Positions 9,301 through 19,338 of a DNA stretch of 64,000 nt are shown one piece after another. The notes below the pieces were generated by a model. That model had not been told where the DNA came from, ran no database searches, and saw only the letters and a list, made by a program, of their open reading frames with translations. Within the stretch, counting starts at the first letter, position 1. Every line of letters begins with the position of its first letter. The DNA lies in the NCBI GenBank assembly GCA_903826405.1, contig CAIKEH010000044.1, forward strand, positions 1 to 64,000, written 5' to 3'. Made by a program: the position numbers and the translations under genes. This DNA comes from an uncultured bacterium. Lineage in GTDB: Bacteria; Bacteroidota; Bacteroidia; Chitinophagales; Chitinophagaceae.

Positions 9301-9342
9301 AAAATCAAAACCCCATGTATATAAACATGGGGCTTTGATTTT
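9301..9342 (-). terminator. Strong hairpin terminator downstream of the RCC1-like gene
   Basis: The arms 9301-9318 and 9325-9342 pair over 18 positions with a single G-T wobble and a 6-base loop; CCCCATGT/ACATGGGG is the core. On the minus strand the stem ends in a T-rich stretch. It lies 57 bases after the stop of the gene ending at 9399 and upstream of the sugar transporter gene, so it separates the two transcription units. Confidence 0.75.
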
Positions 9343-9398
9343 GGCGCTACTGATAGGAGCCTGACCGGCAGATCTGCCGACGAGTATGATGTGTTGAA

Positions 9399-11627
9399 TC
9401 AGTTCTTGCTGACTCGGAGGAGCTGGATGTTCCCGTCCTTCATCTCCACTTTCACGAGATACATTCCCCTCGGGATCTCCTGTATCATATAGCCATCCTG
9501 TGCCAGTGGCCATGATTTGACGAGGTTGCCGTTCATGTTGAACAGTTGGATTCTGGCCAGTTTTTCAGGAATGACATTGCCCAGTTTGAAACTATTGGAA
9601 GCCGGGAATGGATACACAGTGATGGCCTCACGCATTCCGGATGCATCCGGTGCTACCTGCATGATGGGTGAATAACTCACATCCCCGTCTTTGCCATTCT
9701 GCCGAATCCTGTAGAAGATCCTCGATGCGTTGTACGCAGTATCGGTTTCCGCGTAATAATTGGTGGATTTTAGATTCTGCGCCTTTGTCTTTCGTATCGC
9801 AGGTGTCCATTTCACACCGTCCTGACTACGCTCTACAGTATAATGATCCACATTTTCATCCTCGATCGTCGACCAGGCGACAGTGACACCTCGGCCAACC
9901 CTGTTCGCACGGTTTGTTTTCCAGGAGACCGACAGTAGCCCGAAGGAGGTAAAATCCACATTCGCTGTGTTCGTCCCATTTCCTCCATTTATAGTATAGG
10001 AAAGCGTCGTATTTGAAGGAGTGAAAATGAGGGGGCTGGTGAGTATGGCCGTATACGTACCATTATTATTGTCGATCACGATTCCGATGGTTCCAAGTGA
10101 GGTGAAGATCACGACCGGACCACCGCTCATGGTGAGGTTGTTGCCGGAAGCATCTTTCAACTGTACGGTGACCACGGTGGTGGTAGTGCCGTTTCCGATC
10201 AATATGTTTTGCGCGGATGAAATGGCGGACCTGGTGGCGTCCGGTGATACGGGGACATAACCACAGATATTGATCGATGGGGTGTTATTACAATCGTAGG
10301 TCAGTGTTTGAGAGGGCGAAGTCGATGTGATGGTCCCATCGCCCATGCTGCCATTCGTCTTGTGTCCCACGTAACAGAATTTGGAGGAGCCTATTTTCAT
10401 GAAAAGCATGGTATGGCCCCCCATTTCGCAGAAAATCGCCTTATCTGTTCCTGAAGTGAAATTCAGCGGTATGCCTGGATCCCATGAACCTGCTGCCACA
10501 CCACCTGTAGCGCGACCAAGCATACCGGAACTGTTATCGCCCCATGTATATAGATCGCCACTTGTAGTGATCGCTCCCATCCCGGGGTATCCAATATTCC
10601 CTTCCTGTACACTGATGAAGTTCACATCCGTGAAATAGGTCACGGGCGAATTCGATTTTTTGGCCTGAACCCAGGTGGTCCGCATGGTGGTGGTGAAATC
10701 TCCGCACTGTCTGAGCCGGTTATCACCCAGGCTATAAAGTTTACCTGAATTGGCCAGCAAGTAATATGTGTTCCTGGCAGCGGAGGAATCGCTTATGCCG
10801 CCTGTAACACCGATCATCTTTGGGATACTGCTGGCGAATTCCGATGGGATCGTCATTTGTGTTGCATATGCCTTGGATACATTCGCATTGCCGTCCCCCA
10901 GGAAAACAGAATTGCCCCAAGTGTATACCTTGCCGTCACTTGTCAGTGCCATGAATGCATTTGCAACAGAACTGGATACCTGTCCGCGTACTGCGGTCAC
11001 GTTCGTGAGGTAGGTGCTGGCGTCTTTCTTCACCTGCTTCCAGGTTGAAGAACCCGAGGCGCCAGTTGATCCGTTGCCTTCGATGGTCTGATTGACCTGG
11101 GTCATGATATAAACTTTCCCGCTATCCGTGAGGATCAACAGGGTTTGTGAGGTTGCAAACAAACTGGAAACGTTGGATGGATTGACTCCGGTCGGCAAGC
11201 CATAACTATTTGCACCAGATATGCTTCCTATCTTGGCGAATGCTGCCGAAGTGGTCAGGGAATTATTCAGCACGAGACCTTCAATGCCCCACGCGTATAG
11301 ACCATTCGTCGTGAGCAGGATGGCTTGGTCCTTCTGGCTGCCGCCGGCACCGCCGCCGATGGCCACCTTAAGGGGTGTGCCCCTCATTGCTGTGTAGATC
11401 GTGGAGTCCAAACTCAGGGGACTACCTTGATCGGTACCGTCAAACTTCATGGCGGCACCCCAGGTAACAAAACTTCCGTCTGTTCTTTGGGCAATGGATG
11501 CATGGTAACCGCTGACGATCTTGTCGTACTGCGAGTTGACATTACATTGTGCCCAAGAAATCTGAGTGGTGAAAATGGTCGAGATCGCCAGAAGGAGCGC
11601 GAGCCTCAAGGGTAAAGTTGTTTTCAT
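9399..11627 (-). CDS. Secreted RCC1-repeat protein with T9SS C-terminal sorting domain
   Basis: 742 residues. A signal peptide ends near SWAQ. Residues about 30-440 hold recurring blades of the type 'tsdGkvYtWGdn', characteristic of RCC1-like seven-bladed propellers. About 460-560 is an Ig-like (invasin/BIG-type) domain (SAQNILIGNGTTTTVVTVQLKD). About 575-650 is a fibronectin-like module (VAWSTIEDENVDHYTVERSQDG). The last ~80 residues (VYPFPASNSFKLGN, IQLFNMNGNLVKSW, GMYLVKVEMKDG) are a type A T9SS sorting domain. The protein is therefore exported across the outer membrane and either released or anchored at the surface. Its function is unknown; RCC1-like propellers bind proteins or glycans. 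Confidence 0.85.
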   Translation of the reverse strand: MKTTLPLRLALLLAISTIFTTQISWAQCNVNSQYDKIVSGYHASIAQRTDGSFVTWGAAMKFDGTDQGSPLSLDSTIYTAMRGTPLKVAIGGGAGGSQKDQAILLTTNGLYAWGIEGLVLNNSLTTSAAFAKIGSISGANSYGLPTGVNPSNVSSLFATSQTLLILTDSGKVYIMTQVNQTIEGNGSTGASGSSTWKQVKKDASTYLTNVTAVRGQVSSSVANAFMALTSDGKVYTWGNSVFLGDGNANVSKAYATQMTIPSEFASSIPKMIGVTGGISDSSAARNTYYLLANSGKLYSLGDNRLRQCGDFTTTMRTTWVQAKKSNSPVTYFTDVNFISVQEGNIGYPGMGAITTSGDLYTWGDNSSGMLGRATGGVAAGSWDPGIPLNFTSGTDKAIFCEMGGHTMLFMKIGSSKFCYVGHKTNGSMGDGTITSTSPSQTLTYDCNNTPSINICGYVPVSPDATRSAISSAQNILIGNGTTTTVVTVQLKDASGNNLTMSGGPVVIFTSLGTIGIVIDNNNGTYTAILTSPLIFTPSNTTLSYTINGGNGTNTANVDFTSFGLLSVSWKTNRANRVGRGVTVAWSTIEDENVDHYTVERSQDGVKWTPAIRKTKAQNLKSTNYYAETDTAYNASRIFYRIRQNGKDGDVSYSPIMQVAPDASGMREAITVYPFPASNSFKLGNVIPEKLARIQLFNMNGNLVKSWPLAQDGYMIQEIPRGMYLVKVEMKDGNIQLLRVSKN

Positions 11628-12162
11628 CTGAAGGGTTTTAACAGGGTTGGGATAGGGTTGTATATATTAACGTATGGGGAGGGCGGCGGATTGTGGGTGT
11701 TTTCACATTTCTAAAAAATTAAAAAACAATTGATATTCAGTATTTTACAAAGGTTTTAGGGCAGTTGTAAACACTTGTCAATGATTTTTTTTTGATCAAA
11801 AAGAGTCCACTGAGCACTAAGAGAGGGATTGATCTACGTTTCTTGTTCTGCTGAATCATGGAAAGGGATTCCCCGCGGCAATTTAAAAATCATTCTTATG
11901 CTTGATAATGAATGGATTAGGTTGATTTATTTAGAAGTGTGGGAGACTGTCCACCGGCAACGGTGGTCTAACTGGTTGACTATACACGCTTAGCGAATAA
12001 GTAAGCAGGATTACATTAAACGGCATTATCGATCACGCGTATTCAGGGAAGGGAGGTATCAAGGTTGTACAGGATGCCTTTGCAAAGAAGTGATGTCCGA
12101 ATGATGAATTTTTCCTGCCTTTTTTCTTGGATCCGGATGTGTTGATTAAGGGGGATGGTCGG
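11628..12162. other. 535-base intergenic region with a GNRA-loop hairpin
   Basis: Lies between two minus-strand genes, upstream of the RCC1-like gene and downstream of the CotH-like gene. It is AT-rich and I see no gene. At 11951-11966 CCACCG-gcaa-CGGTGG forms a six-bp GC stem with a GNRA tetraloop, and CAAAGGTT near 11746 is a one-mismatch minus-strand -7 box. A short open frame beginning at 12127 is the antisense shadow of the CotH-like gene. Confidence 0.4.
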
Positions 12163-13503
12163 TCAAGGTTTTTTTGTTGTTGGACAGGCAACTCCTTGAT
12201 CCAACTGTTCATTCATCCAATTCATCCTTTTCGAAAGCCAGTCCTTCATCTTCTGTATATGCATATCATGGTCGCCCACCTTGCCCCATCTGGCACTTTC
12301 CCTTTCGGTGGCTTCCTTCAACAGGCTCACCCGCTCTTCGATTTTTTTATAGATCACATTGAGATCCAATGGCTGACCTGTTTGGGTGAGTTCTTTCCAC
12401 CTTTTCGCCATCTGACATCGGAATGTGGGGTTCCGGTATAAGTCATTCCAAAATCTTGGCCCTGTGTTATCGTTGTTGTCGAACTGCCACAGGTCGGCAT
12501 GGCTTCTATCGTAACCCCATATGAAAAGATCATTACCATACGTCAAGTTGAAATCCCAAACAGGTCCGGCCCGCAATTTTCCATTGCGGTCCTTGTGCAG
12601 ATAAGTGCTGTACTGGTAACCGTCCACATTGGAAGCTAGTTCATTGATCAGCATGAAATTGATGAAGTTGGGTACATCAATGATCGAGGGATAGCCATCC
12701 ACCATGGATTCATTCTGTGCGATCATGGCATCCCGGAGTTTGTTGAAAACGGAATTGATGTATTCATTCTGTTTCGGGGTGATGAACTCCGGTTTCGGAT
12801 AATGGTTGATGAAGCGGACCGTACTGTCCTTGGAATCCTTCAGTACGAAAGCTACGGGGTCTCCATTGGGTTTGTCGGCCTTGACAATATACCCGCCTGT
12901 GATCGCAGGATAGCTTTCGTCCTCTTTGCTCAATTTCGCGATATGGACTCGGTCTTTTCCAACCTTGATCTTTTCCAACAATATATAAAGTCCTTTGTAA
13001 TCATCATTCACGATCACTTCGCAGTAGACACCTCTGGGGGCATATTCACCCATGCTTCTGGCCAGGTCATAAGATAGGTAATCCCTGATTAGGGAGGAGT
13101 CATATGCCAAAGCATTCAATATCCAATCGTTGTCGGAAGGCATTCCCAACAGGCTGACATGATCATTATTTTTCTTTCCAGAACCCAGTATCGTCAACGT
13201 GTAGGGTTTTTTATCCAGGCGTTGTGAAGTGGAACCTTTCTGCTCAATGGAGATCTTTCCATCAAAATTCAGGAAGGATGATGTGTTCTGGTCGGAAACA
13301 AGATTTCTGGATCCGTCCTGTCTGTAAATGATCTTCATGTAAGCGTTCATTCTCGGGTCAACGGGGATGTCCTTGAACTTTCCGGTATTGGAATCCTTTT
13401 CCGTGTTGATGATGATGATGGGAAGATTGCTTTCGCGGAGTATTTGTGCATGGGATAAGATGGAACAGATCAACAAGAGAAAGGCGAAACTGAATTTTGT
13501 CAC
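12163..13503 (-). CDS. CotH kinase-like secreted protein
   Basis: 446 residues from a GTG start. The frame is open for 39 more codons to an ATG at 13620, but the only good signal peptide (TKFSFAFLLLICSILSHAQ) begins right after the GTG at 13503, so that start is preferred. CotH-family markers follow in order: KGSTSQRLDKKPYTLTI, LLGMPSDNDWILNALAYD with SLIRDYLSYDLAR, then VNDDYKGLYILLEKIKV and GPVWDFNLTYGND. The Asp of WDFN (about residue 317) fits the metal-binding catalytic Asp of CotH. CotH proteins are atypical secreted kinases that phosphorylate proteins; in Bacteroidota the substrates are unknown. The gene has no co-directional partner close by. Confidence 0.78.
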   Translation of the reverse strand: MTKFSFAFLLLICSILSHAQILRESNLPIIIINTEKDSNTGKFKDIPVDPRMNAYMKIIYRQDGSRNLVSDQNTSSFLNFDGKISIEQKGSTSQRLDKKPYTLTILGSGKKNNDHVSLLGMPSDNDWILNALAYDSSLIRDYLSYDLARSMGEYAPRGVYCEVIVNDDYKGLYILLEKIKVGKDRVHIAKLSKEDESYPAITGGYIVKADKPNGDPVAFVLKDSKDSTVRFINHYPKPEFITPKQNEYINSVFNKLRDAMIAQNESMVDGYPSIIDVPNFINFMLINELASNVDGYQYSTYLHKDRNGKLRAGPVWDFNLTYGNDLFIWGYDRSHADLWQFDNNDNTGPRFWNDLYRNPTFRCQMAKRWKELTQTGQPLDLNVIYKKIEERVSLLKEATERESARWGKVGDHDMHIQKMKDWLSKRMNWMNEQLDQGVACPTTKKP

Positions 13504-13806
13504 GGCTTTGGGGTTGTGATAGTGAAGGGTCTGCTTCTGCAAACGGCAATCGTCCGCGAACACCAGGTACAGGGCGGATCGCGCATCAAGATAGTGCAGA
13601 TATTCGAAACCGGTTTCCACAAAACCCTATCCTGGTGAAGTGAAACGAATCCACTTGTTGTCCCGACTTTAATGCAATGCAGGAATGATCATAACATATT
13701 GGTAATCAATTGCATTTAGATTGTACCATGTGCATGACAAATCTTTAATGCCAAGTATGGATTTAGCCTTTGAATCTTTACCTTCAGCGACTTAAAATAA
13801 TAAATC

Positions 13807-16800
13807 ATGCCATCGAGATCACTTCGGAATTTCTTCAAATGGTTGCCTATCGTCCTACCTTCTTTAGTTCTGGCATCTGTCGGAGCCGGCGGGTCCGCTG
13901 AATCCTGTCGAAGCGATAGGGCATTCAAAGACAGTACCAAAGCCGATACCGCACGATACGCCACTTACAAGGGACTACCGCTCAAGCCAGCCCGCAAGAT
14001 CAGTTACAACACTCGTCAAGGTTCTTGGATGAGTGTAGACGTGAGTCCTGATGGACAGACACTCTTATTCGATCTGGTCGGCGACCTGTATACCATGCCG
14101 ATGGTTGGTGGTAAGGCCACGCGCCTCACTCGTGGTATCGCGTGGGATACCCATCCTCGGTATAGCCCTGACGGTAAAAGGATACTTTTTACTTCCGATC
14201 GAAGCGGTTCGGAGAATATCTGGTATATAGACACCGAAAAAAAGGATACCGTGCAACTCACGAAAGATCGTGATCAGAATTTTCCCTCTGCAGCCTGGTC
14301 TCCAGATGGGGAATATATCGTTTACTCCAAAGGGCGTCTCAATGTTCAATTGTACATGATGCATAAGGATGGAGGATCTGGTACGCAACTCATCAGCACG
14401 CCTGCCAACCTCAAGACCATCGATCCGGCCGTAAGTGCAGATGGAAGATTTATCTATTATTCCCGACGCTTTGGAGCTTGGAACTATAATGCACAACTCC
14501 CGCAATACCAATTGGGGCAATACGACCGCGAGACGGGAAAAATGAATACCATCACTTCGCGATACGGTTCCGCATTCACTCCCGTGCTCAGTAAAGATGC
14601 CAAGTGGATGGTCTATGGTTCGCGACACGAGGAGAAGACGGGTCTTGTGCTTCGTAATCTGCAGAATGGAGATGAAAAGTGGCTGGCATGGCCTGTTCAA
14701 AGAGACGATCAGGAGAGCATCGCCGTTATGGGGGTGCTTCCTGGCATGTCATTCACTCCAGACAGCAAGGCCGTCATCGTCAGTTATGGAGGGCTGTTCC
14801 ATCGCATACCGGTGGATGGTTCCGCGATCACGGATATTCCCGTGAATGCAGATATTGATCTTGAACTCGGACCTCGCCTCGAATTCAAATACAATATCTC
14901 AGATTCATCACATGCAAAGGCTACCCAGATCCGGGATGCTGTCCCTTCACCGGACGGGAAGAAACTTGCCTTTACCGTACTGAATCGGCTCTATGTCATG
15001 GATTATCCTAACGGCACACCAAGGAGGTTGTCGACGAATGATTATACCGAAGCCGAGCCCATATGGTATCCGGACGGATCGGCCATAGCCTACACGACCT
15101 GGTCAAATGAAGGTGGAGCATTATATAAAGTGAATCTTGCCGGCAAGGCCTCAACTCCGGTGAAATTGACCACAGAGTCAGCTCTTTACCAGCAGATGGC
15201 CTTCAACAATGATGGAACGCGTATCGTATTCTTACGCAGCCGTCAGCAGGCTTTCCGGAACGCGATCGGGCCTGAGGTAAACGGAAATGAAGATGACCTC
15301 TGCTGGATACCCTCGCAAGGTGGTGCAACCACGGTCATAGATAAGGCCATGGGCCGATACAATCCTCATTTTGTAAAAGGGGACAACCGAATCTATCTCA
15401 ATACCGGCAATGGATCGTTGGTCAGCGTCAACTGGGAAGCCGCTGATGAAAAAGTACTGGCCACGGTATCAGGTATCACCACTTTCGGAATGATGAACTA
15501 CAGATATGGCAGGCCAGATCCATCCATGATGCAGTGTATCATGACCGAAGCCTCCTCGGTGGCACAGGAAATGAATATGCCTTCATCGGCTTCTATGGTG
15601 ACTCTATCGCCAAAGGGTAACCGCGCATTGGCACTCATCAACAATGAAGTTTATCTCGTAAGCATTCCCAAGACAGGAAAACTCAATTCCATCAACGTTG
15701 GAGACCCCTCCAGCGCTTCTTATCCAGCCCGAAAACTCACTGAACTGGGTGGTGAGTTTCCTTCCTGGGAGGCTGATGGTAAGACCATCCACTGGAGTCT
15801 GGGGAATGCCCATTTTACCTATGATGTGGACAAGGCGCAGGCTTTTGAAGATAGTGTAAAGCAGGCCAAGAAAGATGATGCTCGTCGCATAGCAGATTCC
15901 ACAGAGAGGGTGAATGCAGACTCGACCTTGAAGAAGGCAGCGGAAGCGGCCAAGAAGGTTGCTGACTCCATAAAAAAAGTAACGGATTCCATTGAAGCCA
16001 AGGACCCTGCCAAGAAAGACAAAAAAAAGGCGGAAGAGACATTCAAAGCTACGGAGAACGAAGTCAAGGTTTATTATAAGCAAGACCTTCCTCAAGGGTA
16101 TGTGTTGCTCAAGGGTGGAAGAGTGATCACCATGAATGCCGATGAAGTGATCGATAATGGTGATGTACTAGTTGAGAATAATCGAATAAAGGCAGTGGGT
16201 CGCACGGGAACGATCTCCATTCCATCCGGAACCAAAGTGATCGATGTGGGAGGCAAGACCATCACGCCGGGTTTTGTGGATCCGCATGCACATATGTGGC
16301 CTGTCTGGGGCATCCATAAGAACCAGATGTGGATGTATGCCACGAATCTCGCTTATGGTGTGACTACAACTCGCGACCCGCAAACAGCAACGACGGATGT
16401 ACTAACCTATGGAGACATGGTGAACGCCGGCATGATGGTGGGGCCCCGCATCTATTCAACGGGTCCGGGCGTGGGTTTCTGGGATTACAATATCAAGGAT
16501 TCCGCGCAAGCCGAATCTGTACTTAAGCAGTACAGTAAATACTACAATACCCATTACATCAAGATGTACTTGACGGGCAACCGTCAGCAGCGCCAATGGA
16601 TCATCATGGCTGCAAAGAATCAACAGCTCATGCCCACAACGGAGGGAGGCTTGAATTATAAGCTCAACATGACCAATCTGCTTGATGGATATCCCGGACA
16701 TGAGCACGCCATTCCCATATATCCCCTCCATGATGATGTGATCAAGGCCATTGCAGATGCAAAGATGTGCGTCACGCCTACTTTGCTCGTCTCTTATGGC

Positions 16801-17352
16801 GGACCTTTCGCAGAGAATTATTATTGGGAGACGGAAAATGCCTACAACGACAAGAAGATGCAATACTTCATGCCTTATGAGGAGCTTGCCGGTAAGACCC
16901 GCCGCGTAGGTGGATGGTTCATGAAGGAAGAGCAGGTTTTCCCCAAGCATGCCAAAAACATGAAGGCGCTGGTTGAAGCGGGCGGACTCGCCGGTATCGG
17001 AAGCCATGGAGAATTTCAGGGACTTGGATATCATTGGGAGATGTGGGCCATGCAGAGTGGCGGAATGCGGAACATGGACGTTCTTCGTACAGCTACCGTA
17101 CTCGGCGCGACCGGACTTGGTCTGGACAAGGAACTCGGAACGTTGGAGGTGGGTAAACTCGCGGACATCCTTATCCTCGACAAAAACCCATTGGACGATA
17201 TCCGAAACACCAATACGCTGAGTAAGGTCATGAAGAATGGAAGGCTCTATGATGCCAATACTGCCGATCAGGTATATCCGAATCAGGTCAAATTGGACCG
17301 AAGGGAATGGCAGGAAGAAAAACCGGTTTCAAATACGGGAGTGAAGGATTGA
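13807..17352 (+). CDS. Exported TolB-like beta-propeller / amidohydrolase fusion
   Basis: 1181 residues. After an N-terminal hydrophobic segment, residues about 75-600 contain WD40-like (PD40) repeats of the TolB/DPP-IV type, such as DVSPDGQTLLFD, RYSPDGKRILFTSDRSGSENIW and AWSPDGEYIVYS. A Lys/Ala/Asp-rich, probably coiled-coil linker runs from about 673 to 750. The C-terminal ~420 residues form an amidohydrolase barrel: GGRVITMNADEVIDNG, the metal motif DPHAHMW (His827, His829), GHEHAIP, GSHGEFQGLG and the family's LGTLEVGKLADILILDKNPL end. Such fusions are usually annotated as imidazolonepropionase-like or dipeptidase-like hydrolases; the substrate is unknown. It sits upstream of two further amidohydrolases. 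Confidence 0.85.
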   Translation: MPSRSLRNFFKWLPIVLPSLVLASVGAGGSAESCRSDRAFKDSTKADTARYATYKGLPLKPARKISYNTRQGSWMSVDVSPDGQTLLFDLVGDLYTMPMVGGKATRLTRGIAWDTHPRYSPDGKRILFTSDRSGSENIWYIDTEKKDTVQLTKDRDQNFPSAAWSPDGEYIVYSKGRLNVQLYMMHKDGGSGTQLISTPANLKTIDPAVSADGRFIYYSRRFGAWNYNAQLPQYQLGQYDRETGKMNTITSRYGSAFTPVLSKDAKWMVYGSRHEEKTGLVLRNLQNGDEKWLAWPVQRDDQESIAVMGVLPGMSFTPDSKAVIVSYGGLFHRIPVDGSAITDIPVNADIDLELGPRLEFKYNISDSSHAKATQIRDAVPSPDGKKLAFTVLNRLYVMDYPNGTPRRLSTNDYTEAEPIWYPDGSAIAYTTWSNEGGALYKVNLAGKASTPVKLTTESALYQQMAFNNDGTRIVFLRSRQQAFRNAIGPEVNGNEDDLCWIPSQGGATTVIDKAMGRYNPHFVKGDNRIYLNTGNGSLVSVNWEAADEKVLATVSGITTFGMMNYRYGRPDPSMMQCIMTEASSVAQEMNMPSSASMVTLSPKGNRALALINNEVYLVSIPKTGKLNSINVGDPSSASYPARKLTELGGEFPSWEADGKTIHWSLGNAHFTYDVDKAQAFEDSVKQAKKDDARRIADSTERVNADSTLKKAAEAAKKVADSIKKVTDSIEAKDPAKKDKKKAEETFKATENEVKVYYKQDLPQGYVLLKGGRVITMNADEVIDNGDVLVENNRIKAVGRTGTISIPSGTKVIDVGGKTITPGFVDPHAHMWPVWGIHKNQMWMYATNLAYGVTTTRDPQTATTDVLTYGDMVNAGMMVGPRIYSTGPGVGFWDYNIKDSAQAESVLKQYSKYYNTHYIKMYLTGNRQQRQWIIMAAKNQQLMPTTEGGLNYKLNMTNLLDGYPGHEHAIPIYPLHDDVIKAIADAKMCVTPTLLVSYGGPFAENYYWETENAYNDKKMQYFMPYEELAGKTRRVGGWFMKEEQVFPKHAKNMKALVEAGGLAGIGSHGEFQGLGYHWEMWAMQSGGMRNMDVLRTATVLGATGLGLDKELGTLEVGKLADILILDKNPLDDIRNTNTLSKVMKNGRLYDANTADQVYPNQVKLDRREWQEEKPVSNTGVKD

Positions 17353-17544
17353 CATCAGGGCTATTTTTGAGGTGGCGTTTTAATAGTGGGAACGCTTTCT
17401 GTACCTATTTTCTGGCAGAAGTATAACTCCTGTCTGGAATTCGCCGGTGCATAAATCAGTGAATGCGTAATGGTATGGGCACAACATAGGCGGAAAGCGA
17501 TTTGTGTTTCATTTCGTAAGGAAATTTTTTTCCAGTCATCTGCA

Positions 17545-17573
17545 TTCGTCTGTCCGGAGAGTTCTTATTTTTG
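17545..17573 (+). promoter_or_regulatory. Candidate Bacteroidota promoter for the first YtcJ-like gene
   Basis: TATTTTTG (17566-17573) matches the -7 consensus TAnnTTTG exactly. A weak -33 element (TTC at 17545-17547) lies 18 bases upstream. The start codon is 31 bases downstream of the -7 box, giving a short leader. Confidence 0.4.
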
Positions 17574-17604
17574 CCAAGATACTTTGTAACCTAAAAGTGT
17601 TTTC

Positions 17605-19338
17605 ATGAAAAATTCCTTGATCATTCTTGCTCTGATGTTCCTTTTTTCCTGCAGCCAGAATACTTCACAGAAATCTTCTGGAAAAGAAGGTGAATCTGCA
17701 TCCGCCACCATGTACTTCAATGGTGACATCCTCACCATGGAAGGGGATAGTGCACAGTATGTGGAAGCACTTGTCGTTAAGGAAGGCAAGATCCTTTATG
17801 CCGGTTCCAAAGTTGAGGCCATGAAACAAGCCGGCGAAGGCCACACCATGGTCGACCTTCAGGGTAAGACCATGCTGCCGGGCTTCATCGACGGCCATAG
17901 CCACCTGACTAATTATGCCGATGCCACCCTGCAAGCCGATCTGAATCCACCGCCTATCGGAAAGGTGCAATCGATACCGGACATTCTGGCCACCATGAAG
18001 GCTTTGAAAGAGAAGATGGGTAATAGTGATACGATGCTTCTGGTGGGTTTTGGGTACGACCCGGATCAATTGAAGGAAAAAAGACACCCCACGGCTGCAG
18101 AGATCGATGCTCTGTTCCCTACCAACCCCGTTATTTTGAAACACGCCTCCGGACACATGCTCGTGGCTAATACCGCCGCGCTGAAATTGGTGGGTATAAG
18201 TGCAGTGACCAAAGATCCCTCAGGAGGTACCATACTCAGAAAGAAGGGGACTCAAGAACCCGAAGGGCTCGTGCAGGAAATGGCGCAGACTCCGTTCATT
18301 CCTGTACTCGCAAAGTCCATGGGCAACGCTGTCGAGATGAAGAAGTTGAAGGATGCACAGGATTATTACGCAAGCTGTGGGGTCACCACAGCAGCCGAAC
18401 ACCTGGCCATGCCTGAGAAATTGGCCCTGCTGGACACTGCTGCCAAGCAAGGGATTCTTTTCATCGACCTGATGACCGCACCTGCATTCACCATGGCCAA
18501 AGAGGTGCTGGGTACAGGAAAGATCAATTGGGGCGTTTACAATAACCACCTGAACTATGTCGGTCTCAAAATGGCTGTTGACGGGTCGCCCCAAGGGAAA
18601 ACTGCATTCCTCACTAAACCATACCTGACGCCGGTGCCCGGTTGCTCGAGTAACTGCGTTGGATTCCCCAATTTGACCCAGGATCAGGTGAATGCACTCA
18701 TGCTCGCCTGCTACAAGAACAAGGTCCAATTGTATTCACATTGCAATGGTGACGCCTCCATAGATATGATGATCAGGGGACATGAGTATGCCATCCGCAG
18801 TTTGGGTGATAGCACCAGCGACCGTAGGACCGTGATCATTCATTCTCAGATCATGAGACCGGACCAACTTCCCATATTTAAGAAATACAAGTTGCTCCCT
18901 TCTTTTTTCACAAACCATACTTATTATTGGGGTGATGTGCATCTCGCCAATCTGGGCAAGGAGAGAGGTGGTTTCATCAGCCCCATGGCTTCGGCCATGA
19001 AGTTAGGCATCATATGTACCAACCACACAGATGGGATAGTAACTCCGATGGACCAACTTTTCTTACTCTGGACCTCGGTGAATCGTATCTCCCGGACCGG
19101 TCAGGAAGTGGGGGCTTCAGAAAGGATCACTGCTTATCAGGGATTGAAAGCACAGACTATCAATGGAGCCTATGAATACTTCGAAGAAAATAAGAAAGGT
19201 ACACTCACTACAGGCAAACTCGCCGACCTGGTGATCCTCGACAAGAATCCATTGAAGGTGGATCCCAGGGAGATCCGTGATATCAAAGTCACAGAAACCA
19301 TAAAAGAGGGTAAGACCATCTTCAAAAAAGGATCTTGA
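17605..19338 (+). CDS. YtcJ-like amidohydrolase lipoprotein (first of tandem pair)
   Basis: 577 residues. The N-terminus is a lipoprotein signal (SLIILALMFLFSC, lipidated Cys at 16). The body is an amidohydrolase-3/YtcJ-type metal hydrolase: NGDILTMEGDSAQYVEALVV as the N-terminal strand domain, then the metal motif FIDGHSH (His98, His100), SHCNGD, VIIHSQ and TNHTDG, which supply the remaining His and Asp ligands. It ends LTTGKLADLVILDKNPL. The family hydrolyses C-N bonds in small amides, formamides or cyclic ureides; the substrate is unknown here. It is probably anchored to a membrane facing the periplasm. A paralogue of the same layout follows after about 120 bases, and the two probably arose by duplication. 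Confidence 0.85.
   Translation: MKNSLIILALMFLFSCSQNTSQKSSGKEGESASATMYFNGDILTMEGDSAQYVEALVVKEGKILYAGSKVEAMKQAGEGHTMVDLQGKTMLPGFIDGHSHLTNYADATLQADLNPPPIGKVQSIPDILATMKALKEKMGNSDTMLLVGFGYDPDQLKEKRHPTAAEIDALFPTNPVILKHASGHMLVANTAALKLVGISAVTKDPSGGTILRKKGTQEPEGLVQEMAQTPFIPVLAKSMGNAVEMKKLKDAQDYYASCGVTTAAEHLAMPEKLALLDTAAKQGILFIDLMTAPAFTMAKEVLGTGKINWGVYNNHLNYVGLKMAVDGSPQGKTAFLTKPYLTPVPGCSSNCVGFPNLTQDQVNALMLACYKNKVQLYSHCNGDASIDMMIRGHEYAIRSLGDSTSDRRTVIIHSQIMRPDQLPIFKKYKLLPSFFTNHTYYWGDVHLANLGKERGGFISPMASAMKLGIICTNHTDGIVTPMDQLFLLWTSVNRISRTGQEVGASERITAYQGLKAQTINGAYEYFEENKKGTLTTGKLADLVILDKNPLKVDPREIRDIKVTETIKEGKTIFKKGS

Noticed and set aside
9343-9398. Possible tRNA or small RNA after the terminator
   Set aside because: Contains a palindrome GGCAGATCTGCC but no cloverleaf or tRNA consensus.
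11951-11966. GNRA-loop hairpin as a terminator or small RNA
   Set aside because: Stem is only six base pairs, no T-run follows on either strand, and it lies about 200 bases from the nearest gene end.
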